Shown here: in pieces, positions 7,213-15,181 of the stretch
Layout of the letters: each line of letters starts with the position of its first letter
Position numbering within the stretch: the first letter of the stretch is position 1
Assembly (NCBI GenBank): GCA_947628705.1
Contig: CANRAZ010000020.1
Location: forward strand, 1-37,872
Reading direction: 5' to 3'
DNA from: an uncultured Lachnospiraceae bacterium
GTDB lineage: Bacteria; Bacillota; Clostridia; Lachnospirales; Lachnospiraceae
Length of the DNA stretch: 37,872 nt
The notes under the pieces: generated by a model
Seen by the model: the letters and a program-made list of their open reading frames with translations, nothing else
The model's database searches: none
What the model was told of the DNA's origin: nothing
Position numbers and translations under genes: made by a program

Positions 7213-8240
7213 GCCTTGTTCGGATATTTTATTGCGACGATAACATAATTCACCGCCAGCCAAAGAACAATGTTGAGTGCAGGAACAAGCAGAGAAAAAT
7301 GATAGAAATTTCCCTGTAAGCCCGGACCGATTCCTATTTTGCCCAGCATTCCCTGTTCTCCCGCGCTGAACTGCAAAGGTATGAGAATTACGGAAGCGTA
7401 GACTATTAATGAAAGAACATATTCCTTTATGACAGCGGAAACGGCGGCGGCAGCCAAGGCGGCGCATATGCACCAAAGGACTTTTGAGGCGGTTATCCCG
7501 ACAAAGAAAGTAAGAACCGTAACGTCGTCGGTCATAGCCCCATATCCTATCACGGCCTGAATCGGCATATCCGCAAAATCCATGCCGAACCGAAGCGCAA
7601 GCACGGCAAAATCGGAGGCGTACAGTACTAACGCCGCAACAGCGCCGATTGTAAAGCACACGGTTATTTTGGCAAAGCATAGCTTTCTTCTGCCGAATTT
7701 TGAAACCTCGTTCAGACAGCAGACATTGTCTGAGTGTTCTCTGCAAAACACCGGTATGCAGAATAAAACAACGGTAAAGAAGACAAAAAAGTCAAAACCG
7801 AGATATCTTCCGAACAAATTCCACGACAAATCGTAAAAATATATCCGATTTTTGGGCTCAAGCTCCTGAAACTGCTCGTACCTTTTATACAGTTCTTCAA
7901 ACGCTTTTATTTTTGAATTTGCATCATAGTAGCTTGTCCTGTATTTTTTGTAATCGTCTATGCTTATCTCCCCGGACATGTACTTTTCTTCCATTTCATT
8001 TGAGGCTGCAATAATTGAATTTATTCTTTCGGATTCTGCAAGAATAAATTCGGAGGCTTCGCTTTCAGACATTCCGGCAAGCTGATTTGTGTATTCACGG
8101 TAGACCTCGACGGAAAAGTCCGTTTTTAGGTTGAGGCTTAAAAAAGCAAAAAGAAGCTTTGCGAACAGAATTGCAGCAAAAAAAAGCCATTTCCCTCTGT
8201 TAAATACCTTCATAAATTCAAAACGGATAAGTTTAGTCAT
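7200..8240 (-). CDS. ABC-2 type transporter permease
   Basis: The 346-residue protein begins MTKLIRFEFMKVFNRGKW and has an N-terminal segment (about 17-37), a charged outer domain (about 40-140) and about five C-terminal segments, as in ABC-2 permeases. The start ATG at 8240 overlaps the end of the ATPase gene by 8 bases, indicating translational coupling; an upstream ATG in the same frame lies deep inside the ATPase gene and is not needed. It is the last gene of the lipoprotein/ABC operon. The outer domain contains an EAYK/YKRYEQF-like helical stretch. The substrate is unknown. Confidence 0.78.
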   Translation of the reverse strand: MTKLIRFEFMKVFNRGKWLFFAAILFAKLLFAFLSLNLKTDFSVEVYREYTNQLAGMSESEASEFILAESERINSIIAASNEMEEKYMSGEISIDDYKKYRTSYYDANSKIKAFEELYKRYEQFQELEPKNRIYFYDLSWNLFGRYLGFDFFVFFTVVLFCIPVFCREHSDNVCCLNEVSKFGRRKLCFAKITVCFTIGAVAALVLYASDFAVLALRFGMDFADMPIQAVIGYGAMTDDVTVLTFFVGITASKVLWCICAALAAAAVSAVIKEYVLSLIVYASVILIPLQFSAGEQGMLGKIGIGPGLQGNFYHFSLLVPALNIVLWLAVNYVIVAIKYPNKAHSH

Positions 8241-9105
8241 TTTCAGCTGCAACCTCGTTGAAATAATATAGATAAACGTCCTCAAGATTCGGAATCGTAA
8301 GATGCGCATTTTGATAAGGTTTTTCATCGGACACTATTCTTATTTTTGCGCCCGTCGGAGTTTTGACTATGTTTGAGATCTTAAAGCTGTCCTTGCCAAG
8401 AGCTTCATTGACGTTTTCAACATCAGCCTCCCAAACCTTTCCGTCCATGCTTTCAAGAAGCGAGCCGACGTCGGTATCCCTTAAGATTTTCCCGTTTTGC
8501 AGAAGTATTACGTTATTTGCAATGGATTCCACGTCGGAAACAATGTGAGTCGCAAATATAACGACCCTGTTAAAGCTTACCTCGCTTATCAGGTTTCTGA
8601 AGCGTATGCGCTCCTTGGGGTCAAGTCCTGCTGTCGGCTCGTCAAGAACCAGAACCTTGGGGTCGTTGAGCAGGGCTATGGCTATGCCGAGCCTGCGCTT
8701 CATTCCGCCTGAAAATCCTCCGACACGCTGCTTTGAACAGTCCGAAAGATTAACTGTCTCAAGAAGCTCTGTTATAACGCTTTCAGGATTTTTGATATCC
8801 TTAAGAGAGGCAAAATACCGCAGGGTGTCCGCAGCCGTAAATGAAGGGTAAAGCCCGTAGCTTTGAGGCATATAGCCGTATATTTCGCGGAACCTCGCAC
8901 CCATCTGTCTGATGTCCGCGCCGTCAAATAAAATATTCCCTTCCGAGGGCTGAATAAGATCAGACAGACAGTTCATAAGGGTTGACTTCCCTGCGCCGTT
9001 AGGCCCGAGCAAAGCGTAAACACCCTCGCTCATAACTGTACTGAAACCGCTCAGAGCCTGTTTCTTTCCGTAGTTTTTTGAAACATTGTTAAATTTCAGT
9101 TCCAT
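8233..9105 (-). CDS. ABC transporter ATP-binding protein
   Basis: The 290-residue ATPase has Walker A GPNGAGKST (residues 34-42), the signature GGFSGGMKRRLGIA, Walker B VLVLDEPTAGLDP and the H-loop FATHIV. The extra C-terminal region of about 75 residues is common in ATPases paired with ABC-2 permeases (CcmA/YtrB-like). It sits between two permease genes, overlapping the upstream one by 17 bases and the downstream one by 8, so the three form one transporter. A role in drug or peptide resistance, or envelope maintenance, is likely but not provable from sequence. Confidence 0.9.
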   Translation of the reverse strand: MELKFNNVSKNYGKKQALSGFSTVMSEGVYALLGPNGAGKSTLMNCLSDLIQPSEGNILFDGADIRQMGARFREIYGYMPQSYGLYPSFTAADTLRYFASLKDIKNPESVITELLETVNLSDCSKQRVGGFSGGMKRRLGIAIALLNDPKVLVLDEPTAGLDPKERIRFRNLISEVSFNRVVIFATHIVSDVESIANNVILLQNGKILRDTDVGSLLESMDGKVWEADVENVNEALGKDSFKISNIVKTPTGAKIRIVSDEKPYQNAHLTIPNLEDVYLYYFNEVAAEND

Positions 9106-10381
9106 TACGTTTACCTCTTATCATTTTTTTCTGTAAGAATCTGTAAGGTCTGCCGAACCTAAGGAATCCAAAAAGCGTAAAAACAGCGAAAAGTCCGACT
9201 GTCACAGACAGGCAGAAGGCTATTCTTGAAACAGGGAAATCCGCCAGCCTGAAATAATCGAATTTTTCAAAATATGCTGCAGGGGACGAAAAACAGGTCG
9301 GCAGGAATATGCGGATTCTTTCATAAAGCTTATACCTCGCCATGTCGATTTTACCTGTAAACGGATTCGAGGCGTCGAAAACAATATAGTTTTTTGCGTA
9401 AATATTAAGGGCAAATGCAGTAAAAAGCATCAGGCCTCCCGAAAGCGAAACCGCAAATATGTTCCTGAGAAGAGGGCTTATTACGGCTGCTAACGATATT
9501 GCCAGAAGCAGCAAGGCAAACCTAAGCAGATTGCACAATATTATAAATGTCAGAATGTTTATGTTAGCCATACACCCGATGAAATCAGGAAGAATCTGAA
9601 TCGGTTCAACGACAAGCCTGTATCCCATTATATAAAGGGCGGAGACGGTGTCGGCGGCAGTAAAAATAACTGTCAAAAAAACGGCAATGACGGTAAGAGA
9701 AATAAATCTTGACGAAAAGAGCTTTGCCCTGCCCTTTTTTGAGGTGAAAACCAATCCCTCGAGCGAACGGGTTCTTTCTGAGCAGAAGGCTTCGGATGCA
9801 AGAAAGAATAGGGCAAAAGTAAGGAAAACATAGAAGTAATCAAATGACTTCGTTAAAACAAGCCAGTTATCGGCGGCAGATGTGTCGATGAGCGAAAAAT
9901 CCTTTTTAACGTTATATTTGTCAATGATTTTTTGATTTTTACGGACGGTATAAGCGTCCTGCGAGCTGTCGTTTACGGTAAGAGCGGCTTGGGAAACGTT
10001 TTTCCTCATTTGCTCGGGATATGTTTTGAGAATATACTCGGCGCGTTCGTTTGCCGCTTCTACTATAGTCCAGTCCTCGAGCAGATTTTTTCCGTAAGAG
10101 CCGGGAGTGTTTCGTATGTCAGAATCCGTGGCGGCCTTTTCTTGTACTTCAAGGTAAGCGTTTTTAACTGCCATGCGCAGTGACTCTCTATCGCTCTGTT
10201 TTGATTCTGCATCCTTTAAAAAGGCGTTTATTTGAACGGCGGTTTCCTTGTCATAGACAATGCTTTCGTTGTAATTTTTAAAAAAATTGACAGTTATGAA
10301 GCCTCTGTAAGCGACGGTTATCAGAATAAGTATTAAAAACAGCCGGCTTTTAAGCAGCCTTTTAAGCTCATATTTAAACAT
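9089..10381 (-). CDS. ABC-2 type transporter permease with large outer domain
   Basis: The 430-residue protein starts MFKYELKRLLKSRLFLIL, a typical ABC-2 amino end. It has TM1 at about 12-30, an outer helical domain (about 32-170) and five or six segments from about 180 to 415. It pairs with the other permease of the operon around the shared ATPase. The lipoprotein gene upstream ends 23 bases before it. Confidence 0.8.
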   Translation of the reverse strand: MFKYELKRLLKSRLFLILILITVAYRGFITVNFFKNYNESIVYDKETAVQINAFLKDAESKQSDRESLRMAVKNAYLEVQEKAATDSDIRNTPGSYGKNLLEDWTIVEAANERAEYILKTYPEQMRKNVSQAALTVNDSSQDAYTVRKNQKIIDKYNVKKDFSLIDTSAADNWLVLTKSFDYFYVFLTFALFFLASEAFCSERTRSLEGLVFTSKKGRAKLFSSRFISLTVIAVFLTVIFTAADTVSALYIMGYRLVVEPIQILPDFIGCMANINILTFIILCNLLRFALLLLAISLAAVISPLLRNIFAVSLSGGLMLFTAFALNIYAKNYIVFDASNPFTGKIDMARYKLYERIRIFLPTCFSSPAAYFEKFDYFRLADFPVSRIAFCLSVTVGLFAVFTLFGFLRFGRPYRFLQKKMIRGKRNGTEI

Positions 10382-10404
10382 ATTTGATCCTCTTTTCTAA
10401 GGGG

Positions 10405-11487
10405 TTAGCTGCCTAAAGAGAGTGTTATCTGCCTTAGATTTGAAAATGACTGAATGTTTCCTTCGTCAGGATTATTGCAGCCTATGTCGGAAGGGAATGT
10501 TACGGCCATGTAGGAATATACACCGTCTTCAGGCAGCTCGTTTTTATCAAAAGAAAATTTAACCATTCGGCTCCCCCTGTCATAGTCGGTCTTTAAAAAG
10601 GTTTTTCCGTTAAATGGGGAAATAAGCTTTCCGTTGCAGAAAACAACGGTGTAACAGTCGAAGTCTTTTTGCTCCCCGTAATAAGAAACTACGCAGAAAT
10701 CAGATTCCGGACCGATTTCAGCGGTATCATATGCGGAACGTCTTGCGGTAGTGTGACGTGTTTCGTCATATGGACCTATTCTGGTTTCAGAGCCGCCGGT
10801 ATCGTGAATACTGTGTCCGTATATATATTCATTTTCCTGCGCTTTGTAAACAGAATAATTGGCGTCAGGAATTCCGGATGAATATACCGGAACGTAGTAT
10901 TCGGTAATGGTTGATATCTCCCCAAAGACAGATTTTGGAATATACTCCGGAAAAGCAACAACACATACCCAGAGATAAGCCAGGTCTGTTTCGCCGATTG
11001 AAACTGGAGGTATGTAAACAGGTAATGAATTGACTGCTCCCCCAAGCGTAACGGTTCGCCTTGTTGACACTGAAGCTTCTTCACCGGGGTTTGCAGAATG
11101 CTTTATTATGTAGCCGTTGCAGAACACAAATATGTCAACGGGAGCTGTTGCCGTTCTTCCTGAAACTATTGAAGGATCACATCCATAATCAATTGTCAAA
11201 TCAAGTCCTTCATTAAGATTTTTGGCAGGAGACAGACCGGAAACGGTAGACGAACCGTCCTTATCATTAATAAATATGTTTATGGTGGTCTGTATTCCGG
11301 TTATATCTCCAGACTCTCCGTCAATTTTTGCAGGCTCGGTTATGGTAATTTCATTGTCTTTGTCAGGCAGGCTATCAGTCTGTATCTCGTCAGTTGTTTT
11401 TTTGCTTCCGCATCCTGAAAGCAAAAGGGCGGTGCAACAAAAAAGAACTGAAAGCAATGCCGTGATTTTCTTTGAAATTACGTTCAT
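10405..11487 (-). CDS. Lipoprotein of unknown function
   Basis: I start at the ATG at 11487, which follows AAAGGGAAAATA; an upstream ATG at 11529 would overlap the previous gene. The 360-residue protein has a signal peptide and lipobox ALLLSGC, so it should be anchored outside the membrane. The rest is beta-rich with no family I recognise. The N-terminal region after the Cys is acidic and low in complexity. It shares the LLLSGCG-KK start with the lipoprotein encoded just upstream, which may mean related origin, or just a common export signal. It lies between that gene and the ABC permease in one operon, so it is a likely accessory of the transporter. Confidence 0.7.
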   Translation of the reverse strand: MNVISKKITALLSVLFCCTALLLSGCGSKKTTDEIQTDSLPDKDNEITITEPAKIDGESGDITGIQTTINIFINDKDGSSTVSGLSPAKNLNEGLDLTIDYGCDPSIVSGRTATAPVDIFVFCNGYIIKHSANPGEEASVSTRRTVTLGGAVNSLPVYIPPVSIGETDLAYLWVCVVAFPEYIPKSVFGEISTITEYYVPVYSSGIPDANYSVYKAQENEYIYGHSIHDTGGSETRIGPYDETRHTTARRSAYDTAEIGPESDFCVVSYYGEQKDFDCYTVVFCNGKLISPFNGKTFLKTDYDRGSRMVKFSFDKNELPEDGVYSYMAVTFPSDIGCNNPDEGNIQSFSNLRQITLSLGS

Positions 11488-11512
11488 TATTTTCCCTTTC
11501 TTAAGAACTGTT

Positions 11513-12742
11513 TTATTCAATCCCGTCAATTTCCTTAACCCAGATATCGCTTCCGTCAGCTCTGACGGACACTATTACTGAGTAAGGCATTCCGGCAATA
11601 TCTCCTTCATCGTCTCCCTTGCAGATTTTTCCGTGAAGAAAAATGCGGTCAATATGACTTGCGCTTGAAATGCCGCATACGTCATAGAGGGATTCGTAGA
11701 AAACGGTTTCTTCGCCCGTTTCAAGGTCAAGGCATTTGAAAAAGCCTTTGCTGTCATAATAAAAAAGCTTCCCGTCCTTTATTATGTAGTCGATGCAGCC
11801 GTCAGCTATCAGTTCCTCATCATTGCTTCCGTCAAGGTTCGCAACACAGATTGGCCTTATGCCTTTATTGTAGCGAGTAAAATAGAGCTTGTCGCCGTAC
11901 ACGCAAGGAGAACCCATGTTGTCGCCGAGCTTTATGACATCGCCCGTTTCAAAATCTATCTTAAAAAGCTCGGCAATATCATCAACGGCGTACATGGCGT
12001 TGTTTTTTGCATCAACGCATGAGGCAAGAATACGGTTGTCGCACACTTTTATGTAAGGTTCAGCCGTCATTGTACCTCTGTTGACTCTAAAAACATAGGA
12101 TGGAGCAGTAAAATAAATATAGTTTTCAAAAACAGAAAAGTCCGCAAAGTTTCTGATGTTATTTTTGTCCTCAAAATAGTTTTCTTCAAATTCGGTGTGG
12201 TAAGAGTTTGTAAAAAGGGTGGTTCCCTTCTCGTCATTTTCGTCCTTTACTTCAACAAGACTGCCCTTTGATTGAGTCCAGAAAGCGTCACCTGCTGCCG
12301 TTCCGGAAAAACCTTTTACATTTATGCAGTCAGGGTTGGTATTAACGTCATGGGCACAGCCCGGAATATTGCACAGCGGCACGACGTCACCTGTTTTAAG
12401 ATTAATTTTATAGTACTGATAGTTCTGATCAAACACATACTGAATTCCGTCACTGCCCACATACCCATCTAAAAGGTAAAAAAATTTGTCATCGAAGGTA
12501 TTAGCCGCAGAGGGGTTTATAAAGTATCTTCTTTCCATATCGGCTGAATAGTTATCAATAACCGTGTTAAGAGGAACGGAGTTGCTTTCTTCTTCCTTTT
12601 CAAGCAGCTTATCATCTGTAATTGTATAATCATCGCCAAGATCCACATAACCGTCTGAAGCTTTCTTCTTTCCGCAGCCCGAAAGCAAGAGAGTGCAGCA
12701 GCAGAAAATGAACAAAAACAGAAATAATATTTTCCTTCTCAT
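11513..12742 (-). CDS. Lipoprotein, DUF5050-like beta-propeller
   Basis: The 409-residue protein has a signal peptide with lipobox LLLSGC. After an acidic linker come repeated strand motifs such as YYKINLKTGDVVPLCNIPGCAHD, FKIDFETGDVIKLGDNMGSP and FKCLDLETGEETVFY. These are blades of a propeller of the DUF5050 or six-bladed type, which in related lipoproteins often binds ligands at the surface. It is the first gene of a five-gene minus-strand operon, 25 bases before the second lipoprotein gene, with a strong promoter at 12912-12940. A decayed copy of the same gene lies just upstream at 12960-13171. Confidence 0.75.
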   Translation of the reverse strand: MRRKILFLFLFIFCCCTLLLSGCGKKKASDGYVDLGDDYTITDDKLLEKEEESNSVPLNTVIDNYSADMERRYFINPSAANTFDDKFFYLLDGYVGSDGIQYVFDQNYQYYKINLKTGDVVPLCNIPGCAHDVNTNPDCINVKGFSGTAAGDAFWTQSKGSLVEVKDENDEKGTTLFTNSYHTEFEENYFEDKNNIRNFADFSVFENYIYFTAPSYVFRVNRGTMTAEPYIKVCDNRILASCVDAKNNAMYAVDDIAELFKIDFETGDVIKLGDNMGSPCVYGDKLYFTRYNKGIRPICVANLDGSNDEELIADGCIDYIIKDGKLFYYDSKGFFKCLDLETGEETVFYESLYDVCGISSASHIDRIFLHGKICKGDDEGDIAGMPYSVIVSVRADGSDIWVKEIDGIE

Positions 12743-12911
12743 AAAACTCTCCCTTTGTTACGGATTGACAGCCCTGACAAGGACTGCCAATCCGATTTGT
12801 TACAAAATTAATACGATGCTCTTGATTTAAAAGTAATTCAAGGCATAAAAAGCTTTAAAGCCATTATTTAAAATATTTTTAATAACATAAACCTTTTCCG
12901 CCTCTAGCATT
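12743..12911 (-). other. Leader of the lipoprotein/ABC operon with hairpin and flanking repeats
   Basis: On the plus strand CGGATTG (12761-12767) pairs with CAATCCG (12788-12794), and the intervening bases can extend the helix. The dyad is flanked by two copies of TTTGTTAC (12754-12761 and 12796-12803), direct repeats 42 bp apart. There is no T-run on the minus strand after the stem, so it does not look like a terminator. Its position just ahead of the AAAGGGAGAG ribosome site suggests a 5'-UTR element. Confidence 0.5.
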
Positions 12912-12940
12912 ATTTTATAAGTATATAAGTATAATGTCAA
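12912..12940 (-). promoter_or_regulatory. Promoter of the lipoprotein/ABC operon
   Basis: On the minus strand a consensus TTGACA (12940-12935), a 17-bp spacer and TAAAAT (12917-12912) are present. The predicted start near 12905 leaves a leader of about 160 bases. Confidence 0.75.
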
Positions 12941-12959
12941 TACCGTTTTTGTAAGTAAT

Positions 12960-13171
12960 TGTTTTGCCCGGCACCGCCGATTTCCTTTATCCGGATACCG
13001 TTTCCGTCGGTTCTGACGCATACTGCCGTGCGAGGAAATCTGTCGGTTTTATTCTCGGATTCCCAATCGCATTTTTACGAAAAAAATACTGTCAATAGGA
13101 TTTAAGTCCAAAATACAGTTTGAATTGCTGTTAAGATTGTAACTACAGCCATGAATGTTATGCAGCGGCAT
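12960..13171 (-). pseudogene. Decayed copy of the DUF5050-like lipoprotein gene
   Basis: The minus-strand translation gives MPLHNIHGC at 13171-13145, matching VPLCNIPGC of the intact lipoprotein. At the other end, near 13035-12970, VCVRTDGNGIRIKEIGG matches the intact C-terminal VSVRADGSDIWVKEIDG. Between them, DNA near 13070-13100 resembles the intact gene near 11615-11655. Most of the middle (about 700 bases in the intact gene), the start and the signal peptide are gone, and the frame is broken. It is the remnant of a tandem duplicate upstream of the living gene. Confidence 0.7.
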
Positions 13172-13337
13172 ATTTCAAAGATGGTAAAGGGATTTTAAAA
13201 AATAATTTTTCTCAGGGCTCTCAAAGCCGACTTTCGTGTTATAATAATATAAATTTATCCTGATAAAAGATTTCAGAGAGCCTTTACAGAGCAAATTGAA
13301 TGAACCAAGAAGGAAAACGGAGATTAAAAAAGGAAAA
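13172..13337 (+). promoter_or_regulatory. Upstream region and extended -10 promoter of the glycosylase-like gene
   Basis: TGT-TATAAT is found at 13237-13245, about 90 bases before the start codon, with no clear -35. The rest of the stretch is AT-rich and shows nothing else I can name. Confidence 0.5.
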
Positions 13338-13934
13338 ATGGAAAGGACTAACAGTGAAAAATTTGAAAAGCTCATTGGGGAGCTTCGGAGCTGCCGTGAT
13401 TGCGAGGAAAAATTCGGGTTTGAACCGCACCCTGTTGTCATGGGAAATTTTGATGCGAAAATAATGCACATCAGTCAGGCGCCTTCAATTTCCGTACACA
13501 AAACGATGAAATCCTTTAACGATATCAGCGGAAAAATTTTACGGCATGAATGGTATCATATTTCTGACGAGGTTTTCTACGATCCTGCGAATTTTTATAT
13601 AACTTCTGTTGGACACTGCTACCCGGGGAAGCTGCCAAAAGGCGGGGACAGACTTCCGCCCAAGGAATGCGCCGAAAAATGGCTTGCAAGGGAAATTGAG
13701 CTGACGGACAGCGAGCTCATTATTATCGTGGGAGGAAAAGCCGCAGAGTTTTTCTTCCCTAAGGAGGATTTTAAAAGCCTTGTGTTCAGTGACAGGACAA
13801 TAAAGGGAAAGCCTGCCTACGTGCTGCCTCACCCTTCGCCAAGAAACAGAAAATGGCTCATGGATAATCCGGAATTCCTTAATAAAAGGGTAAAGGAGAT
13901 TTCGGCGGAAATTCACAGAGTTCTCGGCTTGTAA
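13338..13934 (+). CDS. Uracil-DNA glycosylase family protein, Fe-S type
   Basis: The 198-residue protein has four cysteines spaced as in family 4-like uracil-DNA glycosylases: Cys19-x2-Cys22 near the start and Cys94 and Cys111 in the middle, likely holding a [4Fe-4S] cluster. The QAPS element (47-50) corresponds to the first active-site motif, and HPSPRN (165-170) to the second. These enzymes remove uracil from DNA in base excision repair. Substrate range could differ, since the first motif departs from the usual GxxPG. ATG 13338 follows AAAAGGAAAA; an ATG at 13296 would add 14 residues ahead of the conserved part. It appears to be a single gene. Confidence 0.75.
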   Translation: MERTNSEKFEKLIGELRSCRDCEEKFGFEPHPVVMGNFDAKIMHISQAPSISVHKTMKSFNDISGKILRHEWYHISDEVFYDPANFYITSVGHCYPGKLPKGGDRLPPKECAEKWLAREIELTDSELIIIVGGKAAEFFFPKEDFKSLVFSDRTIKGKPAYVLPHPSPRNRKWLMDNPEFLNKRVKEISAEIHRVLGL

Positions 13935-14169
13935 AAAAGCGCCTCTTAGATTCAGGAAGGTCTTTCTCTTCAGACCGCTTCAGAACGCAGACTGTTTTTG
14001 CGGTAAAAACGCCGGCTCACAGCCATATATTAAAAAACTGCTCTTTATTGACAAAAGCCGGAAATACGTGTAAAATCAATCTATCGGCATGAAGCCGGAA
14101 TTTGGGAGGCAGAAGCCTTCTTTTTCCTCTCTGAAGAGAGTAACAGTGAAATATCAGGAGGATAAAAAA
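13935..14169 (+). other. Leader and spacer before the small membrane-protein pair
   Basis: The first part holds a GGTCT/AGACC hairpin near 13970-13987 but no T-run. A promoter follows at 14048-14076. The 87-base leader then has three short hairpins (CGGC/GCCG near 14085, AGGC/GCCT near 14107, and CTCTCT/AGAGAG near 14128-14141). No riboswitch class I know fits. Confidence 0.45.
14048..14076 (+). promoter_or_regulatory. Promoter of the small membrane-protein pair
   Basis: A perfect TTGACA (14048-14053), 17 bp, then TAAAAT (14071-14076). This is one of the strongest promoters in the window. Confidence 0.8.
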
Positions 14170-14589
14170 ATGGCTTGTTTTATTGTACCCGCTGCAGAAG
14201 CAGTAATAGTGTCGGTTGCGTCAAAGCTTACCGCATCAAATGAGAAAGAGATTGAAACCGTTAATGTGGAGCTCGACGGAGAGAATGTTGAAGCGGTTAA
14301 AAAGGTTCCGTTTTCAAGGAAGCTTAAGTGGCTGTCAAATCTGCTCTGGGGCGGTTCCGGGCTGCTTGCATTTGAGCATGTATGGCACGGAGAGGTTACG
14401 CCGTGGTTTCCGTTTTTGACGGCTGCTAACGATTCGGCAGATTTGCTTTCAATGTTTCAGGAAATGTCAACTGTAGGCGTTACGATGGCAGCAATAGTTA
14501 CGGCTGTCTGGGGAGTGTTTCTTGCGGTATCTTCATCTGCCGAAAAGAAGGCTTCAAACGGTCTTTTGAGCGCAGAGAAAGGAAGATAG
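14170..14589 (+). CDS. Small membrane protein of unknown function
   Basis: The start at ATG 14170 is set by a strong AGGAGG site; an in-frame ATG at 14089 lies in the leader and has no such site. The 139-residue protein has a short N-terminal helix (ACFIVPAAEAVIVSVASKL), an acidic linker (about 24-42), then two or three hydrophobic segments (about 53-70, 76-85 and 105-127). The start ACFIVPAAEAVIV is not a normal signal peptide; it may be an amphipathic or re-entrant helix. I do not recognise the family. The next gene begins one base after its stop, so they are surely co-translated and may form a complex. Confidence 0.7.
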   Translation: MACFIVPAAEAVIVSVASKLTASNEKEIETVNVELDGENVEAVKKVPFSRKLKWLSNLLWGGSGLLAFEHVWHGEVTPWFPFLTAANDSADLLSMFQEMSTVGVTMAAIVTAVWGVFLAVSSSAEKKASNGLLSAEKGR

Positions 14590-14590
14590 A

Positions 14591-14902
14591 ATGACTCTTC
14601 TTGTAACCGTTTTTGCCGCTGTTATCAGCACCGTTGTGTGGTATGCAGGAGCCTACAAAAGCGGAATGAAGGTCGGTATGCTTTGTTTCATGTACTGGGG
14701 AGCTTCGCTTATGTGGCTCGCCGATGCGGTTTTTGAGTATGCTGAAACGGGTGCGGAGTTTTTTACTCCTTCGGCTGCAGAAATGCTTAACGATTTTTAT
14801 CTCGGTCTTTCCGTGGTTGCCCTAGGACTTGTGATATGGGTTGCGGTTCTTTTGATTAAGGATCCGAAGGGCGTTGTTAAAGCGGCGATTCTCAGAAAAT
14901 AA
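14591..14902 (+). CDS. Small membrane protein of unknown function
   Basis: The 103-residue protein has three predicted membrane segments (about 2-18, 25-46 and 72-92) with a short acidic loop between the second and third. The start codon lies one base after the previous stop. A terminator follows at once, so the pair forms a complete two-gene unit. The family is unknown. Confidence 0.7.
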   Translation: MTLLVTVFAAVISTVVWYAGAYKSGMKVGMLCFMYWGASLMWLADAVFEYAETGAEFFTPSAAEMLNDFYLGLSVVALGLVIWVAVLLIKDPKGVVKAAILRK

Positions 14903-14916
14903 TTTTGAATTATTAA

Positions 14917-14949
14917 AGCGGTTCCGCCGTGGGTGGCGGAGCCGTTTTT
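14917..14949 (+). terminator. Terminator of the membrane-protein pair
   Basis: CGGTTCCGCC (14919-14928) pairs with GGCGGAGCCG (14935-14944) over 6 bases, followed by TTTTT. Confidence 0.85.
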
Positions 14950-14989
14950 CACAATATGAGAGGATCGTGACCCGAATTTACGCAAAGCG

Positions 14990-15160
14990 ATCAAAGCCGC
15001 AGCGAAGATTTCTAATAAATAATCAAAGCCGCAGTGAAGATTTCCGGAAAATAGTTAAAATCGCTGTGAAGATTTTCCAAAGAAATAGTTAAAATCGCTG
15101 CGGAGGCTTCCGGTAAGGAGTAAAAGGCATTATGAAGGTTTTCGGGAAAAACCGTAAAAA
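14990..15160. repeat. Five degenerate 32-34 bp tandem units upstream of larB
   Basis: Units beginning near 14990, 15022, 15054, 15088 and 15120 share a core of the form AAA-GCCGCAG-GAAGATTT. The GAAGATTT-like anchors lie at 15004, 15036, 15068, 15102 and 15134, i.e. spacings of 32, 32, 34 and 32 bases. Later units drift. They fill the gap between the terminator and larB. No promoter is obvious here. Confidence 0.7.
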
Positions 15161-15181
15161 TCCTGAAGTTTAGGAGAAAAA

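Noticed and set aside
8241-8327. Longer amino end of the second ABC-2 permease
   Set aside because: It would lie inside the ATPase gene; ATG 8240 with an 8-base overlap gives a normal family start.
14083-14169. Leader before the small membrane-protein pair considered as a riboswitch (nickel/cobalt or manganese type)
   Set aside because: Three short hairpins are visible but none of the conserved cores or junctions of known classes.
14990-15160. Tandem units considered as a CRISPR array
   Set aside because: The units abut with no unique spacers, drift in sequence and have no cas genes near.
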